A stretch of 64,000 nucleotides of DNA, from positions 62,001 through 126,000 of the forward strand of contig NSJX01000006.1 in NCBI GenBank assembly GCA_002286715.1, given 5' to 3'. A program made the translations under genes and the position numbers. Below, piece by piece: positions 23,575 through 32,453 of this stretch; position 1 is the stretch's first letter; each line of letters starts with the position of its first letter. The notes beneath the pieces were generated by a model that was given only the letters and a program-made list of their open reading frames with translations, made no database searches and was not told the DNA's origin. Origin of the DNA: Dentipellis sp. KUC8613 (taxonomy: Eukaryota > Basidiomycota > Agaricomycetes > Russulales > Hericiaceae).

Positions 23575-24904
23575 AGTGATTTTTCCTCTAAACGCCCTCT
23601 ATCTTTCGAGCTCCGATTGATCAGAGAAATTTGCTCTAAACCGTAACACCGCAACTCGGGAGTTTAGAAGTGTTTAGAGGATTTGACAGGCCGCTCGGCA
23701 GGCTCGGCATGATTCTCGATCGGCTCACGCTCGACGCCGACAATGTGCAGCAGCTCTCTGGCGTCCCGGGCACGATAACTCCATACACAGCACGAATCTG
23801 GTATTGTCGTCGACATATGTACGTAGATATACATGAATGGGGGAGCATAAAACTCGAAACAGCCTCATGCGAGTGGGATATCGGCTATGTGAACCCCCCA
23901 GCTGGCCCGCATTGCTCTCAACCTCGGAGGAGTGTACACCAACAAAAGAGGCAAGGTGAGGCGAGGATGTTCAGTAACAGAACCAAGAACGTCATCGAAA
24001 CCAATCCTGTAGCGTCAAAATGACGGGGTCAACGACAATGTGGGGGCATCGAAGTGTTGAGACCCCGACAGGTGGACGGTCGCGGTGGAGGGACGGCGCG
24101 GGCTCGACCACGCGCATCGCGCGAGTCAGGAGTGCCGGAGCGCATACTGGGAGCTACAAAATGGCGTGCCAGTGCCCAACGACCCAGTCTTGCAGTCGCC
24201 GCGGGCATCGCGCCGTCGACAACAGCAACGGCGACGGGTTGTTACCTGCAATTGAATCCTACGGCACAGTGGGAGGGGAGGGATGTAGGAGGTGCAGTGT
24301 AGTGAACGCGAGCGCAGCAGGTGGTGAGACATGGAGATAGGGAGCACGAGGAGACTCACCCATCCTCCCCTCACCTTACCCAGACACCACCGTGGCTCTG
24401 ACAACCTCCCCCGGTCGCTCCACGGACCGGTATCGTCACCATCTATAGCTCTCGTACCTTGTACTCACCCTTGTGCCCCAGCTTAGACGCACACCCTGCT
24501 CGCGTAGGCTGCGTCTCTGTCGGCATCGTTGCCGTTTCTAAGGTAGTCACGAAAGACTGGAGTGGATGCGGGAACTCGAGGGGAACGGCGACGAGCAGCA
24601 GCACGACCTCAGGGCGTACTGTCGCGTCTTGGTCCCTCGTCAAGCTCGAGTTGACGTTGTCCGGATAGCGTAGTCACGAGCGTGGCGTGCCTGCGAGCTG
24701 CCGTTGCTTCCACAGCCGCTACCGCCGCCGCCGCCGCCGCCATCGTTGTCGTCGTCGTCTGCAGCGCAAGGCTACTTACTACGGACGGGAAGTGGGACTT
24801 GTGCACAGAATCGCTTGCGGAGTTAGTCAGCAGGCACCGCTTGGGCGCATACCATTCTGGGACGCTAATTCAATCTCCGACGCGTTTAGAGGCAAGATTT
24901 AGGA

Positions 24905-24932
24905 TAGAAAGGGGGGTCGACCCCCCTTTCTA
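24905..24932. repeat. 28-bp perfect palindrome inside the TIR element
   Basis: The sequence TAGAAAGGGGGGTC and its reverse complement meet at a central TCGA with no spacer, about 100 bp inside the right TIR. It could form a cruciform or be a binding site. It may also be a relic of a nested insertion. Confidence 0.8.
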
Positions 24933-25035
24933 AATCGCACTGGATAGAGCGACCTGCATCAGCTGCTGAGCTTGAAATCGACCTTCCGATCACAGATCTA
25001 TCTCACATTTAGAGCAAATTTAGAATTTAGAGGCC

Positions 25036-25060
25036 TCTAAATCGTTACGGGAAGTCATCC
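25036..25060 (-). repeat. Right terminal inverted repeat
   Basis: It ends CGGGAAGTCATCC and is the reverse complement of 23550-23574. Confidence 0.85.
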
Positions 25061-25063
25061 ACT

Positions 25064-26108
25064 GTTGATCTATCTCGTCCGTCCAACCTCACGGGCATAC
25101 TGCAGGTCGGATCCGCATGTCGGGCGAACGTAGCTTCTGCCAACAGTCATTCAGGTACTGCGAACCGCATTCGTGATAGACCGTCGGGCGCTTCTGCCGG
25201 TGTCTCGAAACTGCTTGTTCGAGGCGGACCCTTTGTGCGCGGATTACCTCCTGTGGGGCCCCCTTCATCTGCCTTCACGCACTCTATCTGGCTTCTGCTG
25301 CGCCTCGGCGGCTGGTTTCAGGGGTTCTTCGCGCCTTCCGCTCATGGGAGATCGTCTCAACCTCGTTTGTGCGTCCGCGAGCTCGTAATGGCACCTCGCT
25401 TATGCCCATCTGTAGCGCATCTCCTGATTTCCGGAATATCCAGGTCCAAAGTGCGCACACCCGGGGAGCCTCTGATCGCATCGTCCCGGCATCTTGCGCG
25501 TATGTGTCGTCGCGTGAACGCTGCTGACAATCCTGGAACAAAGGTTACTCAGGCAGGAACCGAAACGTTAATATCATGCACCCGCACAATCAACAACAGG
25601 TACTGGGTTCTCCATCGGACGGCCCCCAGACGCGTCCTGCGGGTGGCCACCCTTTCATTTGCTGGTAGCACGCTGCATCGCACGCAAGTGCCGGACCTGC
25701 CAACACTGCCAAGGTGATACTCTTTCCTGGAGCAGAAGGCCTGCTCCGGGAGACAGCCAGGGAGATTGGATTGGGGCTAGCGGTGGGGCGCGCGGAGCCA
25801 CATATCTGTTCTTCATTAAGGACATCTAGATGACTCCGGTCCTCGGCAAGGTACGTGTTGACGCCTTCTTTACACCACTAGGCCCTCACTATGTACGTTT
25901 CGTCAGAACAAAATTTGTCGTGTGCGCACACGATCAGCCATTTAAGAGCGGGCGCGTTCGAGCGTGATGCTGCACCTCTCCTCACATCCAACACCCAATC
26001 ACACATACACGACACGTCGATTCTCTGTTGGAGTTGTAAAGTGGGTTCTCGTCCCGCACACGCCGACCACTCCATATTGATTATCAATATACACCACCAG
26101 ATATCACC
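25064..26108. other. Intergenic
   Basis: No gene is supported. Short open frames on both strands (for example 25235-25717) lack start context, domains and compositional bias. The right end is the promoter of the gene at 26109. Confidence 0.5.
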
Positions 26109-26564
26109 ATGTCCTCGAGACAAGCCCAACTCCCCCTCATCGTCGCCCAATACCCCATCACCGGCCACCTGCGGCGCAGCGAGCACTGGGCGCTCGTCGT
26201 GCTCCAGTCGCGCATGGTGGGGCGGATATTCGAGCTGCGGGGCAACAGCGACAGCTTCACGTACATCGCGGAGGACACGCGTACGTTCGAGCGCTCGCCG
26301 GACCTGCGCGGGGGGTGCCAGGTCGGCTGGGTCGCGCCCGACGCGGTCGAGTGGCTGACGCAGCGCATCGCGGCGATCCCCGTTGTCCGCAACGACCGCA
26401 ACTGGGACTGCCAGAACTGGATGCTCGCCGTGCTGCAGCTGCTCAAGGGCGACCAGCTCGTGTTCCCGTACGTCGCCGAGGGCTGGCTGCGGCAGGAGCT
26501 GCGCGCCGATCTCGAGCGGTCCGAGCGCGGCGAGGATACGGTCGAGGAGCGGCTGTTCCCTTGA
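26109..26564 (+). CDS. Small conserved-looking protein with LRAT/NlpC-like His...Cys pattern
   Basis: This is a single-exon frame of 151 residues with strong GC3 bias. The product contains EHWALVVLQ near residue 27, FELRGNSDSFTYIAED near 44 and NWDCQNWMLAVLQLL near 97. A His in an HWA context followed by a Cys before an amphipathic helix is the layout of permuted papain-like (LRAT/H-Rev107, NlpC/P60) proteins. That is an inference from motifs only; substrate and catalysis are unknown. There is no signal peptide or membrane segment, and the C-terminus is acidic (ERSERGEDTVEERLFP). It is isolated in the gene-poor island. The ATG context CACCATGTCC is good. Confidence 0.7.
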   Translation: MSSRQAQLPLIVAQYPITGHLRRSEHWALVVLQSRMVGRIFELRGNSDSFTYIAEDTRTFERSPDLRGGCQVGWVAPDAVEWLTQRIAAIPVVRNDRNWDCQNWMLAVLQLLKGDQLVFPYVAEGWLRQELRADLERSERGEDTVEERLFP

Positions 26565-27943
26565 GACGGAGGGCTGGACGGGCTGGGCGGGTCAGTCGAG
26601 GGGATTGCGATTGCTGAGCGTGCGTGCTGCTCCGTGATTCTTATATTTAGCAGGGTTTGGTTTGGGTTTGGGTTTGCATCTTAGACGTCGGCTCGTTACG
26701 CACGCGCGCGCGGAGGCATATGCATGGCGGATGTTGTACTTTAATTTGGGGTGTCGTGACCACTTATCGATGGTTCTTGCCGTGATGAACCGTGCGTCGG
26801 GCGAGGACATGCCTATCACAGATAGAGTTGGGTGAGTGACGCCCCTGCGGAGTGCGCGTGCTGACGGATTCGTTGCAGAAGGCAGAAGGGCGGGTGGAGA
26901 TACCTGACTCATTTGTCCACCGCTATCAGCATAAGAACTCGCATTTCCGCGAACGCCTATCGCCTCGCTCGCGCCTATGTACGTCTGCTATTTCGAGCAC
27001 GGGCATAGACGCGACTTTGCTTTGCTTCGCTTTCGCCGCCTGATGATCCACTACATATAAGCTGGCACGTTCTCACACTCTCCTCCGCGTCCAAAATGGC
27101 ACTTCTGACCCACAGCGCTACACACACAGGTTACATCTATTATAAAAACGCCGCATCAGCGCATCTCCCAGGCTTATGACCGTGGTCCGTCGGGCGCGCA
27201 CGGCCCCTCGCAAGCCCTGATCCCCGCGCCGCTCCGACACGACCCCATTCGCACCGTCCCATAAGCAGAAGCAGCGCAGGATATCAACGCATCACAGGAA
27301 CTGGGGACACGACGGTGCAGGGCATGATTTGAACGTTCGGGCACACTGGCACACGGGCTTGGGGCCTGGGCGCGGGACTTCGGCGCCCCGCGCGCCGTGC
27401 GGGTCGCCCTGCAGTGCCAGTGCCTGCGGCCGAGTTGCGGCGGCGTGGCACTGGTGTTACATTGGGCGAGGGGGCGCAAAGGGCCGAGGCGCGTACTTGC
27501 CAGTTGCCAACACCATCCACAGAACTTGCCTTTTGGGGCAGCGTCTAGGCCCCGACGCTTGACGCTTGATGCTCGGTGGTGGTGGGTTTTTGGGCGTATT
27601 TTTGGGTCGGGTTGGTGCGATTGGCGTCAAGGTGCGTGTGGGTTTTTTGTGTGTGGTGTATTTTCGGGTGGGTGTGCTGAATAGTTGAAGTGACAGGTAC
27701 GATGTTGGGACCGGTGATATTAGCCTGAGAAATCCGCAATTACTTGTGGTTTATGACCGCGGACGGTGTATTTTGCTGTCGTGCTTACGCCGAACAACAG
27801 CTCTCTCGTCAACTCACTCAAGCTACATCCTCTGGGTATCCGTATCCAAGTCAGTAGTATGCGGAAGTCAGCCTTCTGCTTCTGTACTAGGATCCCACGG
27901 ACCTGATGAGCCTGGGACGAACGAAGCATTGTCAGGACTATAA
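26565..27943. other. Intergenic, no supported gene
   Basis: A GGGTTT-like run at about 26652-26674 is the only low-complexity feature of note. Open frames at 27174-27684 on both strands look random. Confidence 0.5.
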
Positions 27944-28192
27944 TATTACAGCGGATTCCGAAAAGGTTGGCGGGACGCGTTTTCAACTTTTTTTGCGCGA
28001 TGCTCGGCTCCGAGGCTGATGGGACTGTTCTGGTCGCGTGGACGGTCCGTGAGAGTGTCCGGAGACATCCGACGAGACCGCTCGACAGCCACAGTGATTG
28101 ATGAGACGGAAGAAAAGAACTCTGAGGGGGAGTCGAACAAAAAGGCTCCGCTTACGAGCGACAGCACATTGGCCGCTAGGCCATAGTGTCAT
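27944..28192 (-). mobile_element. tRNA-derived SINE-like element, copy 1
   Basis: These 249 bp on the minus strand are 248/249 identical to copy 2 at 28460-28708 on the plus strand. The head resembles a decayed tRNA: a TGGCCTAGCGG A-box about 10 nt from the 5' end and GTTCGACTCC B-box spaced as in a tRNA. The anticodon and T stems no longer pair. The body after the head matches no other sequence in the window. A T5 run between the boxes could terminate Pol III. No clear target-site duplication was found. Confidence 0.7.
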
Positions 28193-28459
28193 CTTCTAAT
28201 TACCCTTTGCACAATATATGACAAGCTCGATATGTCTCGTATGTTCAGTCTGTTCAGTCAACAACGCCTTAGTAGCTATCGTGAAGTCGACACATGATCA
28301 AACTCCAAAAACTGATTATGGCACTGTCAATATAAAAAAGCAACAGTCATGCTCCGAATTAGTAGCCATTGGACAAACTGTACATAAGTAGCTGCAAAAG
28401 ATTAGCGTTGCTACAGACTCAATGAGCATATCATGTAACATGCAAAGGATCTCTAAAAC
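28193..28459. other. Spacer of the inverted SINE-like pair
   Basis: This is a 267-bp AT-rich unique sequence between the two inverted copies. No gene is seen. Confidence 0.6.
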
Positions 28460-28708
28460 ATGACACTATAGCCTAGCGGCCAATGTGCTGTCGCTCGTAA
28501 GCGGAGCCTTTTTGTTCGACTCCCCCTCAGAGTTCTTTTCTTCCGTCTCATCAATCACTGTGGCTGTCGAGCGGTCTCGTCGGATGTCTCCGGACACTCT
28601 CACGGACCGTCCACGCGACCAGAACAGTCCCATCAGCCTCGGAGCCGAGCATCGCGCAAAAAAAGTTGAAAACGCGTCCCGCCAACCTTTTCGGAATCCG
28701 CTGTAATA
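28460..28708 (+). mobile_element. tRNA-derived SINE-like element, copy 2
   Basis: This is the inverted partner of copy 1. The single difference is A versus G at the first A-box position region (TATAGCC here, TATGGCC in copy 1). The A-box TAGCCTAGCGG is at 28469-28479 and the B-box GTTCGACTCC at 28514-28523. Both copies end in CCGCTGTAATA, after which flanks diverge. Confidence 0.7.
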
Positions 28709-30140
28709 GCCCCTGGGTGCATCGCAACCAACTCCCGTTTCGTGTGCCCGTGGAAATGACGATGACGCCAATTTAGGCTCTTGCTTTTTCACGAGAGCAA
28801 GATAGTGCTTTGCTGGGATGTGGCGATGACCGTGGTGCGTAGCTGATCTGTACTAGGTAGCTGCCAACTAAGATATCGCCAGCGAACCTTCGCTCCACGT
28901 GTTCTGTTCAGGAAGGAGGGTGGAGAGGGCGCAGCTACGATCAGTTCCGCATTATTTTGAAGCCATGTTGTATCACACGTCTCGGTGGCGTTTGGAAGTG
29001 CTGTGCACATGCATTTCGAACTTCCTTTCCAGTCGAAGATCCTAGCCTCATGGTATGCAGTGGACGGTGAACCTATTTGGGAAGGAGGAAATCCATGTCC
29101 TGTATCAGCAGGACGAGAATGCCTGCTTCGTGGCGAGTCGCTCGAAGAGTAGCGAAATATTGTGAGCCGGGCGAAGATGTGGAGACCTTTGCTGAGCGTT
29201 GAACATGAGCCCCTTAGAGCAACACCGCTCAAGCCCGACAACAGTAAAATGAACTTGCCGATCCACATGCACGCAGATCGTGATCACGGACAATTGACAA
29301 TTGTAATGCGGGGTACTTCATATACGATCCCGAGGCTCTGCAAGCATCACAACTCGCTTGCGGTCAACATGCTGTCACCAGTAATACTCTGTTGGAGGGA
29401 TTCTCGGCGTTTGTCGGTGCTCGGTCATGGAATGTACCTTCCATTCAAGTATTTGCGTTATATGCACTCGTAAAGTGGGTCGCTCGGAGCAATTTTCGCG
29501 TGTTACCCCATGCAGCTGTGGTAAAAATGTGCCTTCTGGGGCAGGGATGACGCGCTGCATGATTAATGCAGTACTGACAGTGAGGAATGTTTGGAGGTGT
29601 TTCTTCGAGAGCTGGCTGGATGTTCAGTGGAGGAATTGAGCTTGATGCGAAGAAGGCAACTTCCGAACGGCAGTGTTAGTCCGAAAACAAAAGAGGTTGT
29701 AAAGCGGTTTGAGCACGTTTGGAAAGAGGCGCATAAAGCCATTTTCTGGGCATTCTGGCACTGTGTAGACCCTCCAAAGGTGGTCCTAGAGGCGGGAGGA
29801 AGAGGGAGGAGAAGGACGGAACGGCCGAAAGAGGGAACGTAGAAGGGATGATTCAAAGTCCGCCGTATGGCCACTGGTTGCCGTCACCGGCGGGCGCGTC
29901 GTCGCTGGCCTCGAGCAGCTCGCATCACTTTCTCTTCCACCCTCTCCTCCCCTCCCTTTCCTTTCCGTACGTCCTCCGCCTCTCTCTGTTGCCTCTCTGC
30001 TGACTTCAGAGCGTTTTTGCGCACAGAATACCCTTCGGCTCGCTTGCCTTTCTCCCCCTCCCTCCTGTCGTCTCTGGTGCCCGTCGGACACCACCTGGCA
30101 ATCCTCTTACCTCGAGACGCCATCGATCGATACTACGAAC
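28709..30140. other. Intergenic; possible weak coding traces
   Basis: No gene could be assembled. Open stretches at 28789-29268 (minus) and 29591-29842 (plus) lack convincing exon structure. The right end is a pyrimidine-rich leader of the first G-gamma gene. Confidence 0.4.
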
Positions 30141-30597
30141 ATGAACGCGCGTCCGCACAAGCAGTCCATGTCGGAGCTGAAGCTGCGTCGCCTGACGGAG
30201 CACAACCAGAGGCTACGGGAGGACCTGTCCCGGCCCCGAATTAGGGTGAGCGAGGCGAGCGCAAGGTACGTGTTTTCCTGTCTGCCAGTGTCCCGCCCCG
30301 CAGCCCTGACCCGCCCGCACAGTCTCATTCGGTACTGCAAGACGACGACGGATCATCTCGTACGTGTTTCTCGCTGTCTATCTCTGATGCAGGCAATGGC
30401 GCGCGCTCCGCCTCTGACGCGGTCAAACCCCATCGCGTGTCCATCCTGTGGTCTTCTTCCGGGCGCGTCCCGTCAGACTTGCGACATATGCTGAGCGCTC
30501 TGTGCTGCAGGTACCATCCGTATGGGGCCCCGTCAACAAAGGCGAGGACCCGTTCGCGCCGCCGGCAAGCCAAGGCTGCCAATGTACAATCATGTAA
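30141..30597 (+). CDS. Heterotrimeric G protein gamma subunit, copy 1 (CaaX CTIM)
   Basis: This is a Ste18-type gamma subunit that pairs with G-beta at the plasma membrane in pheromone or nutrient signalling. Three exons, 30141-30265, 30323-30359 and 30511-30597, give 82 residues. The coiled helix [20 protein letters not shown] is followed by [18 protein letters not shown], the conserved VPSVWGPV segment and ED-PF, and a C-terminal CaaX box CTIM with an upstream Cys (GCQC) for prenylation and palmitoylation. Intron 1 (57 nt) is missing from copy 2; intron 2 (151 nt) is kept. The core is about 91% identical to copy 2 over residues 7-71. Confidence 0.9.
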
Positions 30598-31933
30598 CGC
30601 CATTCGTCTCCACCCTCGCACGCATGCCCATGCCCGTCTCCATTCGCTCTGCACCCTCCCGCCGACGCCACCGCATGCCTGCACGCTCCTATGAAAGGGG
30701 GAAGAGAAGAAGTCTATGCCGGCCAGCCTAAAAGATGATGGCTCGGATCCGTTCGGTCGTCGTCGTCGCCCTTGTCCTTGCCCTTCGCCTTCACTTATTC
30801 TTTACTTACATCGCCTCTGCTCTTGTCACCGCATTTCCACCCGCATTCGCCGCGCCTGCGCACCCACGCTCTTTACCTTCCACCCCGCATCACGCGCCTG
30901 TGATTCACTGTTCGCCGTTCGTCGTTGTGTCCACCACCCATACCGTATCCCTTAGTGCTTCATCGTCGTATTTATCCTTTGAGAGTCTTTTTCATTCGGA
31001 TTGCATCGGTTCGTCGAAGTTTCGGTCGCGAGCTTCGTCTCTGCCGTCGTTGTGTCGCGCGACTAGATCGCGCGCCGGTCCGTGCCTGCGAGTTTCTCCA
31101 GCTGCCTGTCCGAGGCGGCCTTCAAATACCATACGGGCTCGGAAAGTACATAGTAATAATGTTCTAGGGGTCATCATGGTACTATATCTGTCTGTCTGAT
31201 GGACGCGTCCAAGCTGAACATTATACCATTTTCTACCACTCACATCTACGCCGCCACCGCCTGGCCGACGGTCCTGAGAGCTCATCAGAAAAAAGAGGAT
31301 AATTTTACGCAGTGGGGTTGAGAGCAGAAGGTGATGGCGAGAGCCTCGTGATGGGATTTCTGACGAGAATGAAGCGGACCAAAGGGTTTGATCGCGCACC
31401 TGGCTCGGCCACATCCCGGCTCGCCTGGCGAATCCCGATCCTCGTCGTCCGTCGCCTCCATCATCTCTTCCTCCTCCCTCCTCCGTCTCTCTCCCCTCAT
31501 CCTCTCCTCGACCCCCCTTCACTTATCTTTGTCCACCAAACCGCCTGGAACAGCAGCACAAAAGCGTGTCCCAACCGCGAGCCGTCGTCGCAGGATTAAC
31601 AGCCAGTTCGAACTTTTCACACGGGCGTCCCACTCGTATCTGTGTCCCAAGGTGCGTGCGTACGTGCCCACCAACCGCTCCTCCCATCTGTCGCCCGTCG
31701 GCGTGCCACCCACGCAGCACAGCGCCGTCGCCAGCCCAGTAATAGTGCTGTGTCTGTCTGTGCCGTGCGTGTCACACCTCTCCGGCCGCCCAATCTCAGT
31801 CCGCGCCAGATCTGGAGTCACAGGACTGCTTTTGCTCACCACTTCCTCGTCTGCAGCCCAGCGCCTTTGCTCTTCTCCCACCGGCCCTCCACCTCGTCGC
31901 GCGAAAACCGCTCACCTCGCCTCCCCGCCCGCC
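30598..31933. other. Intergenic between tandem G-gamma genes
   Basis: This is a pyrimidine-rich 1.3-kb spacer with no supported coding region. It probably holds the 3' UTR of copy 1 and the long leader and promoter of copy 2. Confidence 0.5.
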
Positions 31934-32453
31934 ATGTCGTCGTCGCGCCCAAAACAGTCCATGTCCGAGCTCAAGCTCCGCCGCCTGCTCGAGCACAACC
32001 AGCGCCTCCGGGAGGACCTTGCACGGCCGCGTATACGGGTCAGCGAAGCAAGCGCGAGCCTTATCCGGTATTGCAAGACGACGAAGGACCACCTGGTACG
32101 TCTATTTCTCCTGCCGTTTCCCTTTCCATCCCTCCCATCTGCCATTTGCTCCCGCGTCGCTGCGCTGCATCGCGCCCACTTGCGCTTACCGCATTTTGGC
32201 GTTCGACTGCCCATCCCACCCCCTTACCCGCGCTTCCTCGTCCCCGAGCCGCTCGGACATTCTATCCCATCCCTACCCACCCCTTGCATTGTTCCCTCTC
32301 CGTACCCCCTCGCGCACAGGCGCCCACGAGGCAGAGCGAAGCGCTCACGCACATTCCCTCTCTCCGCAGGTGCCGTCCGTCTGGGGCCCCGTCGGCAAGC
32401 ACGAAGACCCCTACGCGCCACAAACAGGCGGCCAGTGCTGTACCGTGCAATGA
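31934..32453 (+). CDS. Heterotrimeric G protein gamma subunit, copy 2 (CaaX CTVQ)
   Basis: This is the second Ste18-type gamma subunit, 1.8 kb downstream of copy 1 in the same orientation. Two exons, 31934-32095 and 32370-32453, encode 81 residues. [38 protein letters not shown] and [16 protein letters not shown] match copy 1. The C-terminus is GGQCCTVQ, a CaaX box with tandem Cys. The position of copy 1's first intron is uninterrupted here, so one copy lost or gained an intron. The remaining intron is unusually long for this window (274 nt) and pyrimidine-rich. The N-terminus ([10 protein letters not shown]) differs. Confidence 0.92.

Larger units (their letters stand above)
23550..25060. 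mobile_element. Non-autonomous DNA transposon with 25-bp terminal inverted repeats
   Basis: The left end 23550-23574 (GGATGACTTCCCGTAACGAT plus TTAGA) is the exact reverse complement of the right end 25036-25060. A 3-bp direct repeat ACT flanks both sides (23547-23549 and 25061-25063), like a target-site duplication. Sub-terminal motifs AAATTTGCTCTAAA recur inverted inside both ends (near 23625-23640 and 25010-25025), with repeated TTTAGAG words. No transposase frame is present in the 1.5-kb interior. A 3-bp TSD with sub-terminal repeats is compatible with CACTA- or Harbinger-like families, but the superfamily cannot be fixed by eye. Confidence 0.8.

Noticed and set aside
26652..26674. Telomere-like GGGTTT repeat (also at 61619-61643)
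   Set aside because: The unit is irregular, only a few copies long and not TTAGGG. It lies between ordinary genes, so there is no evidence of interstitial telomere.
28469..28540. Functional tRNA in the repeated 249-bp unit
   Set aside because: A and B boxes are recognisable, but the acceptor, anticodon and T stems do not pair and a T5 run interrupts it. It is better explained as the head of a SINE.
29427..29842. Overlapping plus-strand open frames, possibly a gene remnant
   Set aside because: No start, splice pattern or known domain could be established, and the minus strand is equally open.
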